Under the pieces are notes generated by a model that saw nothing but the letters and a program-made list of their open reading frames with translations, had not been told where the DNA came from and ran no database searches. The position numbers and the translations under genes are program-made. Below are positions 26,478-34,067 of a stretch of DNA of 35,888 nucleotides, piece after piece (position 1 is the stretch's first letter; each line of letters starts with the position of its first letter). Origin of the DNA: Deltaproteobacteria bacterium (GTDB lineage Bacteria; Myxococcota; Polyangia; Haliangiales; Haliangiaceae); the NCBI GenBank assembly GCA_018262455.1, contig JAGSPR010000049.1, positions 1-35,888 on the forward strand. Direction: 5' to 3'.

Positions 26478-27770
26478 ATGCGCGCCCTGCCCCTCGTCGT
26501 GTGGTTGCTTGCTGCGTGCGGCGGAACCACCGTGGCACCGGATGCACCGGTCGACGCACCGCTGTTGCCGACCTCCAACGCGGCGCGCGAGATCGTCGAC
26601 ACCAGGCTCGCGTTCGACGTCACGGCGTTGACCGGCGCCGCGACGATCACGTTCGGCCCGAGCAGCGATCCAGGCGCCACGCTCGAGGTCGGGGATCTCG
26701 CGATCGACAGCGTCAAGCTCGCAGGTGCCGACCTCGCGTTCACCGCGGCCACCGCGCGGCTCGACCTCGCGCTCCCCGCGAGCGACCAGACGATCGCGGT
26801 CGACGTCGCGTACCACTACAAGATCCACGAGTCCCAGGGTGCGTCCACCGGTGGCTACACGCTGATCTGGCCGTACTACTGCGGCAACCTGTTCCCGTGT
26901 CACTCGCGCCCCGACGACGGCACCACCTTCACGCTCGACATCACCGGCGTCCCGGCCGGCAAGACCGCCGTGTTCCCGCCGTCGATCCCCGCCGAGGCGC
27001 CGAGCTACCAGCTCGCATGGAGCATCGACGACTACGCCGAGCTCGCGCTCGGGACCACCACCGCGGGCACCCAGGTCTCGATCTGGCACCATGGACCCGA
27101 GCTCGCGGCCGCCCAGCAGGGTGGCGCGCACCTGGTCGCCGCGTTCGACTGGCTCGAGCAGACGCTCGGCCCGTACCGGTTCGGCAACAAGGTCGGCACG
27201 GTGTCGGTGAAATGGCCGGCCGGCGCGTTCGGCGGCATGGAGCACCACCCGCGCTGGCACGTCGCGGCCGCCGCGCTGCGCGACGAGGAGACCAACGTCC
27301 ACGAGGCGGCGCATGGCTGGTTCGGCGACGGCATCCGCATCCAGTGCTGGGAGGACTTCGTGCTGTCCGAGGGCACGGTCAGCTACCTCGCCGGGCGCGC
27401 GCTCGAGGTCGTGGCACCCGACGTCGGCGCGGCGGTGTGGGACAGCTACGCGACGCGGCTGACCTCGTTCGGCGGCACCGCCAAGGTGTGGCCGCGCAGC
27501 TGCGGCGCGATCGATATCCTCGACGACGACCTGTTCACGACCGCCCCGTACATGCGGGGTGCGTTCTTCTATCGCGCGCTCGCGTTGAAGGTGGGCGCCG
27601 ACAAGGTCGATCAGGTGCTCGCGACGTTCTACGCCGCACACGCCGGCAAGGCCGCGACGATGGACGACATGCTGGCGACCATCCAGTCAGTCACCGGCTA
27701 CGATCCGACGGCCTGTGCGGCGACCTGGCTGACGTCGACGACGAGGCCCGTACCCGGCCCGTGTCCGTGA
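26478..27770 (+). CDS. M1-family metallopeptidase-like lipoprotein
   Basis: Exported zinc peptidase resembling M1 aminopeptidases, 430 residues. The signal peptide ends in LLAAC (Cys14). An N-terminal beta domain (about 35-200) precedes the catalytic domain with GGMEHH (252-257) where M1 enzymes have GAMEN, and HEAAH (275-279) followed 18 residues later by Glu298, the exact HExxH-x18-E spacing of M1. The GAMEN asparagine is His here. The protein lacks the long C-terminal helical domain of typical M1 enzymes, so it is a minimal form. It starts 43 nt after the glutaredoxin fusion, which may share its transcript. Its stop is 1 nt from the convergent small gene. Confidence 0.87.
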   Translation: MRALPLVVWLLAACGGTTVAPDAPVDAPLLPTSNAAREIVDTRLAFDVTALTGAATITFGPSSDPGATLEVGDLAIDSVKLAGADLAFTAATARLDLALPASDQTIAVDVAYHYKIHESQGASTGGYTLIWPYYCGNLFPCHSRPDDGTTFTLDITGVPAGKTAVFPPSIPAEAPSYQLAWSIDDYAELALGTTTAGTQVSIWHHGPELAAAQQGGAHLVAAFDWLEQTLGPYRFGNKVGTVSVKWPAGAFGGMEHHPRWHVAAAALRDEETNVHEAAHGWFGDGIRIQCWEDFVLSEGTVSYLAGRALEVVAPDVGAAVWDSYATRLTSFGGTAKVWPRSCGAIDILDDDLFTTAPYMRGAFFYRALALKVGADKVDQVLATFYAAHAGKAATMDDMLATIQSVTGYDPTACAATWLTSTTRPVPGPCP

Positions 27771-27771
27771 A

Positions 27772-28005
27772 CTAGCGGCGCTTCGCGGCGGTCAGCAGCT
27801 CGAAGTCCTCGAGCATCTCGACCCGCGTCGCGCGCAGCGCAGTCGCCGCGCCTTCGAGCACGCCGAGCGCGTAGCAGACCTCGGGCGTCCGGGTCGACTC
27901 GGGCAACGCCTTGATGCCGATGATCTCGTCCATCGTCAGGTCGGTCGCGGCGCGGAGCGTCTCGACCGCGTTGGCCAGCATCGAACGGAGCGCGTCGTCG
28001 GACAT
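27772..28005 (-). CDS. Small helical hypothetical protein
   Basis: A 77-residue protein, probably all alpha-helical and cytoplasmic, with no cysteine pair or hydrophobic segment that would mark a known fold. No family recognised. The ATG is preceded by TAGGGT at 6 nt, so it probably has its own transcript although the serine hydrolase gene ends only 14 nt upstream on the same strand. The promoter signal and strong third-position GC support it as a real gene. Confidence 0.7.
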   Translation of the reverse strand: MSDDALRSMLANAVETLRAATDLTMDEIIGIKALPESTRTPEVCYALGVLEGAATALRATRVEMLEDFELLTAAKRR

Positions 28006-28011
28006 GGGCGC

Positions 28012-28017
28012 ACCCTA
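28012..28017 (-). promoter_or_regulatory. Leaderless-type -10 hexamer TAGGGT
   Basis: On the minus strand TAGGGT lies 6 nt before ATG 28005, within the gap after the serine hydrolase stop. Confidence 0.45.
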
Positions 28018-28019
28018 CC

Positions 28020-29426
28020 TCATTGTCCGGGAGTTCGCGGCGCGACGATCTGGCGATCCCCGACCTTGAAGACCAGGTTCTCCACGGCGCCGTCCTTGCC
28101 CACGACGAACTGAGCTGCCGCCTGGAGGCCCTCGATCCAGAACGCGCGATCGGTGATCGGTGCCATCCGATGGCGTGGCTCGCCGGGGCCCTCGAGGTAC
28201 AGCCGGTGGTCCGCAACCACCACCGACAGCACGGTGCCGGTGAAGTCGTACTTGCCGACATAGGACGTCCGCTGAACCGGCGTCGGGCGCGCGGGGGGCG
28301 GCTTCGCGGTGCCATCGAGCACATCGACCATCGCCCGGCCGAGGAAGTCGACGAGGGTCGTCGCGGTCGAAGCCAGCACCACGACGCCCCGCTTGGTCTT
28401 CGGATCGAAGCTGATGTAGCTGCGGAACCCGCCGGTACCGCCGTTGTGCCAGTAGCGGCCGGCCGGATCGATCATCCAGCCCAGGCTCTGGTTGTCGCCG
28501 TCGTTCTCGAGCTGAGGCTCCTGGGTCAGCCGCAGCTGCGGCCGCATCGGGCCCTTGCTGCCGGCGGCGGCGTCGAGCTCGAGATCGATCATCCTGAGCT
28601 GATCGCGCGCGGTCGAGGTGATCACGCCGGCGCCGGCGAGCGCTCCCCACGTCCACCGCGGGGCCGGCCTGAGGTCGTCGTCGGTCCCGAGCATGCGGTG
28701 AGCGCCCGCGCTGGCGGCCACGGTGACGAACGTCTCGCGCAGCCCGAGCGGTGCGAGCACGCGGGTCTCGAGGGCCTTGGCGTACCCCGCACCGAGCTTG
28801 CGTCCGAGCGCGAACCCGAGGAGCCCGGCACCGTAGTTCGAGTATGCGATCTGCGTGCCTGGCGGCGTGACGAGCTCGGTCCCGATCAGATCCTGGTACA
28901 GGGCATCTTCGCCGTAGCTGGCGTACGGATCGGGCGGCACCTTGCGGGTGACGAGGCTCGGCGGCAGCTTCGGCAGCCCGGAGCTGTGGAGCGCGAGGTG
29001 CTTGAGCGTGATGGCAGTCTTGTCGCGCGTCGGCACCGTCACCCCGGGCGGCAGGAGCTCCGCGACGGGGGTGTCGAGCTCGACCTCGCGGCGCTGCACC
29101 GCATCGGCCAGGAGCAGGTTCGTATAGACCTTCGTGATCGAGCCGAGCTCGTAGAGCGTGTGGCCGTTCGGGGGCTTGCCAGCGGGCCCCTTGCCAAAGC
29201 CGTAGATCTCGAGCTTGCCGACATCATAGAGCCCGACCACGACGCCCGACACGATCTCGCTGTCGAGGTAGGGCTGGACCTGGGCCGCCACCGCGGCCCG
29301 GTGCGCGCCCGCGGGATCGACCTCACCCGCGGCTGGCGCGTTGCGCGGGGGCACCTTGGCCGGCGCGGAGCAGCCGGACTGTGCGAGCACGGCGAGCAGC
29401 GCCCCCATCGCATCTCGACGGATCAT
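28020..29426 (-). CDS. Class C beta-lactamase-family serine hydrolase
   Basis: Exported serine hydrolase of the AmpC/EstB/DD-peptidase fold, 468 residues. Catalytic motifs: SITK (Ser96-Lys99), YSN (195-197) and a WHNGGTGG motif near 327-334 in the place of KTG. The N-terminus is hydrophobic and ends in AQSGC (Cys19), a possible but non-canonical lipobox. A C-terminal lipocalin-like region (about 370-465, TSYVGKYDFTGTVLSVVVADHRLYLEG) is typical of the esterase/peptidase branch. Cell-wall peptidase or esterase activity is more likely than antibiotic resistance. ATG 29426 has TAGTCT 6 nt upstream. It diverges from the trypsin-like protease gene across 118 bp. Confidence 0.9.
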   Translation of the reverse strand: MIRRDAMGALLAVLAQSGCSAPAKVPPRNAPAAGEVDPAGAHRAAVAAQVQPYLDSEIVSGVVVGLYDVGKLEIYGFGKGPAGKPPNGHTLYELGSITKVYTNLLLADAVQRREVELDTPVAELLPPGVTVPTRDKTAITLKHLALHSSGLPKLPPSLVTRKVPPDPYASYGEDALYQDLIGTELVTPPGTQIAYSNYGAGLLGFALGRKLGAGYAKALETRVLAPLGLRETFVTVAASAGAHRMLGTDDDLRPAPRWTWGALAGAGVITSTARDQLRMIDLELDAAAGSKGPMRPQLRLTQEPQLENDGDNQSLGWMIDPAGRYWHNGGTGGFRSYISFDPKTKRGVVVLASTATTLVDFLGRAMVDVLDGTAKPPPARPTPVQRTSYVGKYDFTGTVLSVVVADHRLYLEGPGEPRHRMAPITDRAFWIEGLQAAAQFVVGKDGAVENLVFKVGDRQIVAPRTPGQ

Positions 29427-29432
29427 GCCGCC

Positions 29433-29438
29433 AGACTA
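29433..29438 (-). promoter_or_regulatory. Leaderless-type -10 hexamer TAGTCT for serine hydrolase
   Basis: On the minus strand TAGTCT lies 6 nt before ATG 29426, and TTGCGC sits 16 nt further upstream as a plausible -35. Confidence 0.55.
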
Positions 29439-29544
29439 GTGGATTGCACATCACGCGCAACTGCTGCGGCTTCGCTTCGTACCCTGCAAGGAGCTGCCAA
29501 GGCCGTCACGCTCGACGCGCCTCCGATCGTGCGAGGATTCCACC

Positions 29545-30762
29545 ATGCGAGCGATGCCACTGCTGCGAGTCGTGACCTCCGCGGTCGGGTTGATCGGGAT
29601 CCCCGCCCTCGTGCATGCCGAGGATCATCACGGCCAACCGACGCGTCCCGCGTTCGGCGAGACCTCCGAGGTGGTCGGAGGGACCGACGCCCCGCTCGGC
29701 AAGTGGCCCGACGCCGCCGCCATGCTGTTCAACGGCCAGCAGGCGTGCACGGGCACGCTGATCGCGCCGACCATCGCGTTGACGGCCGGTCACTGCGATG
29801 ACCCGGCGTTGACCCAGATCCTCGTCGGGACGGCCTCGCTGGATCGCAGCTCCGATGGCGAGACGCTGCCGGTCACCCGTCGCGTCGTCCTCGATGGCGC
29901 CGACATGACCGTGCTCGTGCTCGGCACCGCTTCGCGATTCGCCCCGCGCGCGATCGCGACCGGATGGGCCGGGCTCGACATCGCGAACGGGGCCGCGGTC
30001 GAGATCGTCGGCTACGGGGCGACCGACCGCCAGGCCAGCCAGTTCAAGGCCGAGCTCCAGGAAGTCGCGTCGACGGTCACCGACTTCAACTGCTCGACCA
30101 AGGCCGGCTGCCTGGCGAACGAGCTCGGCGCCGGCGGCAACGGCATCGACAGCTGCAACGGCGACTCCGGAGGCCCGCTCTACCTGGTGACCTCCTACGG
30201 CAACTTCCTCGTCGGCGTGACCTCGCGCGCCTACGCCGACGCCACCGCCCCGTGTGGCGAAGGCGGCATCTATGGCCGGCCCGACGAGGTCCTCGCCGAG
30301 ATCGAGCAGGCCGCGGGCGTCCCGGTGACGCACGGACCCGAGCCGACGTTCGACCCGCTCGTCGCGATCCGAGGCGATGCCGGCGAGACCCAGATCGTCG
30401 ACCACGATCCCAGGAGCAGCTCGCACAGCTACGCGCTCACCACGCCGCCCACGATGGCGACCGCGAAGGTCCGGCAGGACGGTCGCATCCGCGTCTGTGT
30501 GAACCCGACCGCGGCCCCGGGCGCGAGCGACTTCTTGGTCGTCACCGTCACCGACACGGGCGCAGCCACCCGCAGCCTCGCGGTCAAGGTCCCGATCTCG
30601 GTCGCCGCCAACGATGCCGTGGACGGCACGTGCGACGTCGAGACGTTCGATGACGAGGGCGGTGGCGGCGGTGGTGGCTGCTGCGAGTCCGGTCGCAGCG
30701 CCGGTGGCGCGCTGCCGCTGACGCTGTTCGTGCTGGTCGCGCTGCGCCGGCGCCGCCGTTAA
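29545..30762 (+). CDS. Secreted trypsin-like protease with MYXO-CTERM-like tail
   Basis: S1-family serine protease, 405 residues. Signal peptide about 1-25 (ending ALVHA), short propeptide, then VVGG (43-46), the position where S1 zymogens are cut. The catalytic triad is His83 (TAGHC), Asp120 (DMTVLVL) and Ser208 (GDSGGP). A beta-rich region (about 265-365) follows. The C-terminus has a Gly run, CCESG, a hydrophobic stretch (ALPLTLFVLVAL) and five arginines. That pattern of small linker, Cys, membrane helix and Arg cluster is the MYXO-CTERM sorting signal for surface display in myxobacteria. Upstream GAGGA, 8 nt from the ATG, serves as ribosome site. It is followed 26 nt later by the histone-fold gene. 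Confidence 0.92.
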   Translation: MRAMPLLRVVTSAVGLIGIPALVHAEDHHGQPTRPAFGETSEVVGGTDAPLGKWPDAAAMLFNGQQACTGTLIAPTIALTAGHCDDPALTQILVGTASLDRSSDGETLPVTRRVVLDGADMTVLVLGTASRFAPRAIATGWAGLDIANGAAVEIVGYGATDRQASQFKAELQEVASTVTDFNCSTKAGCLANELGAGGNGIDSCNGDSGGPLYLVTSYGNFLVGVTSRAYADATAPCGEGGIYGRPDEVLAEIEQAAGVPVTHGPEPTFDPLVAIRGDAGETQIVDHDPRSSSHSYALTTPPTMATAKVRQDGRIRVCVNPTAAPGASDFLVVTVTDTGAATRSLAVKVPISVAANDAVDGTCDVETFDDEGGGGGGGCCESGRSAGGALPLTLFVLVALRRRRR

Positions 30763-30776
30763 CACGACTTCCGAGC

Positions 30777-30782
30777 TAGTCT
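30777..30782 (+). promoter_or_regulatory. Leaderless-type -10 hexamer TAGTCT
   Basis: TAGTCT lies 6 nt before ATG 30789 of the zinc-finger/histone-fold gene, inside the 26-bp gap after the protease stop. The same hexamer and spacing occur at 29438-29433. Confidence 0.5.
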
Positions 30783-30788
30783 CCGGCC

Positions 30789-31394
30789 ATGGCGGAGACT
30801 TGGTTCAAGTGCAGTGCGTGTAAGACCGAGATTCCGTTCGGGGCCCGGCACTGGGTCTGCAGCGTGTCGACCTGCAACCGCAACCGGATGCGACTCGTGT
30901 TCTGCTCGGTGGCCTGCTGGGATAGCCACCTCGGCGAAGCCCGCCATCGCGATGCCGGAGCCGTCGAGGCCATCGCGCCCACCCAGCAAGCCTGGCAGCA
31001 CGAGCTTGCAGCGGAGGCTGCCCCGCCGCCGACCGCGCCCCCTCGCCCACAGGCCGCCGCGAGCAACCGGTCAGGGATCGTGAAGTTCTCGACTCCCCCC
31101 GAAGGTGTCCCGATCCGGCGGATCGTCGGCGAATCCGCCTCCGCCCCGATCGCCACCGCGGCCACGACCGGCGGCGTGCACCTGGCGGACACCGTCGATC
31201 GCGACATGATGATCGTGATCTCGAAGCTCAAGAAGTACATCAAGGACCGCTCGGGCATGAACTGCTCCGACGCCGTGGCCGACGTGCTGTCCGATCACGT
31301 GCGCGTGCTGTGCGACGACTCGATCCGCGCCGCTGCCCGCGACGAGCGCAAGACCGTGCTCGACCGCGACGTCCCGCGCCCTCGTCCGCGCTGA
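30789..31394 (+). CDS. Zinc-finger protein with C-terminal histone fold
   Basis: A 201-residue protein with two separate modules. The N-terminal 53 residues are a cysteine/histidine cluster (Cys8, Cys11, His21, Cys24, Cys29, Cys39, Cys43, His47, His53) fitting a two-zinc finger. A disordered Ala/Pro linker covers about 55-130. Residues about 138-196 read as a single histone fold: helix 1 SKLKKYIKDRSG (145-156), loop 1 with MNCSD (157-161), long helix 2 (about 162-186) and loop 2/start of helix 3 RKTVLDRDV (187-195). The RKT...D signature matches loop 2 of archaeal and bacterial histones. I infer DNA or protein binding. No experimental equivalent is known to me. Its stop is 2 nt from the convergent transferase gene. 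Confidence 0.8.
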   Translation: MAETWFKCSACKTEIPFGARHWVCSVSTCNRNRMRLVFCSVACWDSHLGEARHRDAGAVEAIAPTQQAWQHELAAEAAPPPTAPPRPQAAASNRSGIVKFSTPPEGVPIRRIVGESASAPIATAATTGGVHLADTVDRDMMIVISKLKKYIKDRSGMNCSDAVADVLSDHVRVLCDDSIRAAARDERKTVLDRDVPRPRPR

Positions 31395-31396
31395 CA

Positions 31397-32029
31397 TCAG
31401 CGCGGAACGGCGCGCGCGGTGGCGAGCCAGTGCCCGGCATGTTCGCGCCACGCCGCCTCGATCGCGAGCGGCAGGTTCGACCGCACCGTCGCGGACCCAG
31501 CGCCCACGTCGAGCTCGACCTCGGTGAAGCCGACGTAGCGCCGGAGCATCGGATCCACGGCCTTGTAGATCGCCTCCTTGATCGCGAACCGTAGCGTCAC
31601 CGCGCTGCCGCGATCAGGCAGCGCGGCCTGCTCGAACGGCGTGAGGATCCGGCGCGCGATGTCCTGACGGGGTGGCGCCGCGAGCTCGAGATCGACACCG
31701 ACCCAGCCCGGACCCGCCGGCGCGATGATCGCGGCGCCGCGGGCATCCTTGTGGCTGACCGAGCCGGTCCAGCCCGCCGGCAGGACCGGGGCGCCCCGAT
31801 CGTCGGGCAGGATCGCGGTCGCGAAGTCGTCGAGGGCGAGATGGAGCGCGGTCCGACCGACGATGAGAGCTCTGCGCCGGATCTCGCCGAGCGAGCGCGC
31901 GTACACCTGCTCGGCGGCGGGGAGCCTGGCGAGCGCCTCGGCGAGCGCGGCGGGATCCGTGAGCTCGACGATCACGCACCGGCCGTGGGGGGTCTCGATG
32001 GTCTCGATCGAAGCAGCGTCTCGATTCAA
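31397..32029 (-). CDS. 4'-phosphopantetheinyl transferase (Sfp/EntD-like)
   Basis: Enzyme predicted to transfer phosphopantetheine from CoA to a carrier-protein serine. From TTG 32029 it has 210 residues. Motifs: SVSHK (90-94), GVDLE (111-115, metal ligands) and FAIKEAIYK (148-156, with the KExxxK signature), in the order of the EntD/Sfp type. The start is chosen because the upstream gene ends 14 nt before it and AGAGG lies 5 nt upstream. GTG 31975 is an alternative. It probably serves a polyketide, nonribosomal peptide or fatty-acid carrier elsewhere, as none is present here. It is the downstream partner of the unknown paralogue B. Confidence 0.87.
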   Translation of the reverse strand: MNRDAASIETIETPHGRCVIVELTDPAALAEALARLPAAEQVYARSLGEIRRRALIVGRTALHLALDDFATAILPDDRGAPVLPAGWTGSVSHKDARGAAIIAPAGPGWVGVDLELAAPPRQDIARRILTPFEQAALPDRGSAVTLRFAIKEAIYKAVDPMLRRYVGFTEVELDVGAGSATVRSNLPLAIEAAWREHAGHWLATARAVPR

Positions 32030-32043
32030 GCAGGCCTCTGGCT

Positions 32044-33267
32044 TCAAGGCTTCGGACGCGTGACCATCAGGTGATTGTGCTTGTTGACGTCGGGATAGCC
32101 GAACCGAAACGGCAGAGGGCGCTTCGGCTGGGTCTGCCAGAGCTTGATGAACTCGGCGCGCACATTCTTGGTGTCGTAGATGAAGTACGGCCCGGCGAAC
32201 TCGCCGTAGGCGACCTGCTCGTAGCCCGCGGCGGCCGCCAGGCTCGGCGGGATTCCCGACGCGTCCGAGACCATCCACGCGATGCTCGCGAGCAGGTACG
32301 AGCGGATCTTCGAGAAGTCGTCGTACCAGAGCAGGAAGCTCGCCGCCTTCGTCATCACCGACACCTTGCCCTTCGTGCGCAGGTGGACGAGCACGCGCTC
32401 GTCGGCGTCGAGGTGGCTGTTGTCGAGGTTCGCGACGATGTGGCGGTACGTGCGGAGCGGCGCCTTCGCGTCACCCCGTGGCCGGTACTGGATCTCGACG
32501 TTGCCGAACGGCGAGTCGTGCATGTACCAGAAGTGGGTGACGTTCTTGGGGGGAGTCTGGCCGCGCTTGGTGGCGGCGTACTCGACGACCCGCAGCTCGA
32601 GCTCCGCGTCCGACAGGTAGCGCAGCGCGCCGGTGTCCTCGATGTCGAAGTAGCGCAGCGCGACCGGCTCCATGTCGTGGAGCGCGAGGCCCGCGAGCGC
32701 GAACATCAGCGTGCCCGGAAAGCTCGAGCGTGACGCGGCCTGCAGGTTCTTCGTCGCGGAGTAGGCCGAGCGGTAGAGGTACTCGAGATCCTCGTGGGAC
32801 ACGGCGAGCTCGTGGGCGAGCTTGGATGGCTTGAACGTGTCGACCGCGCGAATATCACCCGCGGCCTCGAGCGAGATCGTCGTGATCTCGGTGGCGTCGG
32901 GGAATGCGACGAGCGCCGACGACAGATCGCCGCCGCCGAACGGATAGACGATCACGCCCGGCGCATCCTTCGGCCGGATCTCGGCGATGAACGCCTTGGC
33001 CTTGTCGACCCACGCCTTGCGATGCGATGCGTACAGCGCGGTCATCGCCCTGCAGTGACGGTCGATCGTCTTGGCGTCGAGCCGCGTCGGGATCGGATCC
33101 TCCCCGCCGCACGCGGCGATCCGGAACAACACCCGGGCTTGCGCCCCGTAGTCCGTCGCCGGCGTCGCCTTGGTGGGTGCGGCGGTGGGATCGGCCGCTG
33201 CGAGCCCGCTCGCCGCCACCAACGCCACCAAGAATATCAATCCAGCGCCACGCATCGACCGCTTCAT
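32044..33267 (-). CDS. Exported protein of an unrecognised family (paralogue B)
   Basis: Homologue of the 806-2164 product, 407 residues. The N-terminus (MKRSMRGAG, hydrophobic core, LAAA near 22-25) is a normal signal peptide without lipobox, so this copy is probably released into the periplasm or outside while its relative is lipidated. Residues about 44-407 share blocks with the other protein: RIAAC near 49-53, DRHC near 69-72, YPFGGGDL (108-115), ATEITTISLE, GNVEIQYRPRG, DFSKIR, AWMVSD and the C-terminal FRFGY...VTRPK. It lacks the Ser-Pro linker. ATG 33267 gives the best signal peptide; GTG 33285 is possible. It is upstream of the phosphopantetheinyl transferase with 14 nt between. No known domain recognised. 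Confidence 0.87.
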   Translation of the reverse strand: MKRSMRGAGLIFLVALVAASGLAAADPTAAPTKATPATDYGAQARVLFRIAACGGEDPIPTRLDAKTIDRHCRAMTALYASHRKAWVDKAKAFIAEIRPKDAPGVIVYPFGGGDLSSALVAFPDATEITTISLEAAGDIRAVDTFKPSKLAHELAVSHEDLEYLYRSAYSATKNLQAASRSSFPGTLMFALAGLALHDMEPVALRYFDIEDTGALRYLSDAELELRVVEYAATKRGQTPPKNVTHFWYMHDSPFGNVEIQYRPRGDAKAPLRTYRHIVANLDNSHLDADERVLVHLRTKGKVSVMTKAASFLLWYDDFSKIRSYLLASIAWMVSDASGIPPSLAAAAGYEQVAYGEFAGPYFIYDTKNVRAEFIKLWQTQPKRPLPFRFGYPDVNKHNHLMVTRPKP

Positions 33268-33384
33268 CGCACGAGAGGACGCCACGGGACCACCGTTTGT
33301 TCGATCTTGTCGGGGGTTGTCCGAAGGCTGTCGGGGGGCTTCATCACGGGTGTGCAACATCGACCAGGCGAACTCGCAACCAGC

Positions 33385-33390
33385 TAATAT
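33385..33390 (+). promoter_or_regulatory. -10 element TAATAT for the YiiX-like gene
   Basis: TAATAT is a near-consensus -10 and stands out in this GC-rich DNA. It is 44 nt before ATG 33435, giving a leader of roughly 37 nt. The best -35 candidate, TCGACC, is 19 nt upstream. Confidence 0.45.
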
Positions 33391-33434
33391 GGCTAGAGTT
33401 CGCGGATAGCACGGGCCGTGCACCTGAGCCCCCC

Positions 33435-34058
33435 ATGAAGTGGCTCGCAGCGGTCCTCCTGGTTCTGCTGGGTCTTGCCTCGTGCGTCGACCCTCCTTCC
33501 ATGCTCGTCCACCGGCCCAAGAACCCAGATGTCGATGCCGCCGTGACGAGGCTGTGGACCGGCGAGATCCAGCGCGTCGCCCGGGACGGCGACTGGATCC
33601 TGACCCGCTCGTACTTCCTTGCTGCCGACGTGATCTCGACGGTCACGCCCGGGGAATCGCTCTCGCACGCCTCGATCTACGACGCGAGGCACGGCACGGT
33701 GGTCGAGGCCGTCGGATCGGGCATCCGCGAGATCCCGCTGGCGCAGCTCGTCGATCGCAACCACTACGTGATCGTGGTGCGGCCCTCGAACATGACGGCC
33801 GCCGACCAGGCCGGAGCGCTGGCACGCGCGCGCACGCAGCTCGGCGGCAAGTTCGATGCGTCGGGCATGTTTGGGTTCGACCACGAGGACGAGTACTACT
33901 GCTCCGAGCTCGTCTACTGGGCGTCGCAGACCGCATCGCGCAGCGGCACGCGCGAACGCATCATCACGCCGTCGAACCTCATGAAGTACGGTGAGGTGAT
34001 CTACTGGAGCGGCAAGCGCGACGATCCGCAGATCCTGCAGCTCGCAGCAACGAGGTGA
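33435..34058 (+). CDS. YiiX-like NlpC/P60-superfamily lipoprotein
   Basis: A 207-residue lipoprotein: signal peptide ends in LLGLASC (Cys17). The rest matches the circularly permuted NlpC/P60 (YiiX/YebB, LRAT-like) fold, in which the His precedes the Cys: GDWILTRS near 52-59, SHASIYD with His78, VVEAVGSGIRE with Glu91, and EYYCSELVYWA with Cys156. Such enzymes cut peptide, ester or amide bonds in the cell envelope, with the nucleophile being the cysteine. The upstream 167-bp region also contains the start of the divergent paralogue B gene. Substrate unknown. Confidence 0.88.
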   Translation: MKWLAAVLLVLLGLASCVDPPSMLVHRPKNPDVDAAVTRLWTGEIQRVARDGDWILTRSYFLAADVISTVTPGESLSHASIYDARHGTVVEAVGSGIREIPLAQLVDRNHYVIVVRPSNMTAADQAGALARARTQLGGKFDASGMFGFDHEDEYYCSELVYWASQTASRSGTRERIITPSNLMKYGEVIYWSGKRDDPQILQLAATR

Positions 34059-34067
34059 GCCGCCAGG

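Noticed and set aside
28020..29426. Antibiotic-resistance beta-lactamase
   Set aside because: The HNG motif in place of KTG and the C-terminal lipocalin-like region fit the esterase/peptidase branch of the fold rather than a resistance enzyme.
28023..29801. Long plus-strand open frame opposite the serine hydrolase
   Set aside because: Antisense shadow. The minus strand has SxxK, YSN and HNG motifs and a -10 hexamer at the start.
31397..33267. Possible biosynthetic gene cluster suggested by the phosphopantetheinyl transferase
   Set aside because: No polyketide synthase, nonribosomal peptide synthetase or carrier-protein gene is visible in the window.
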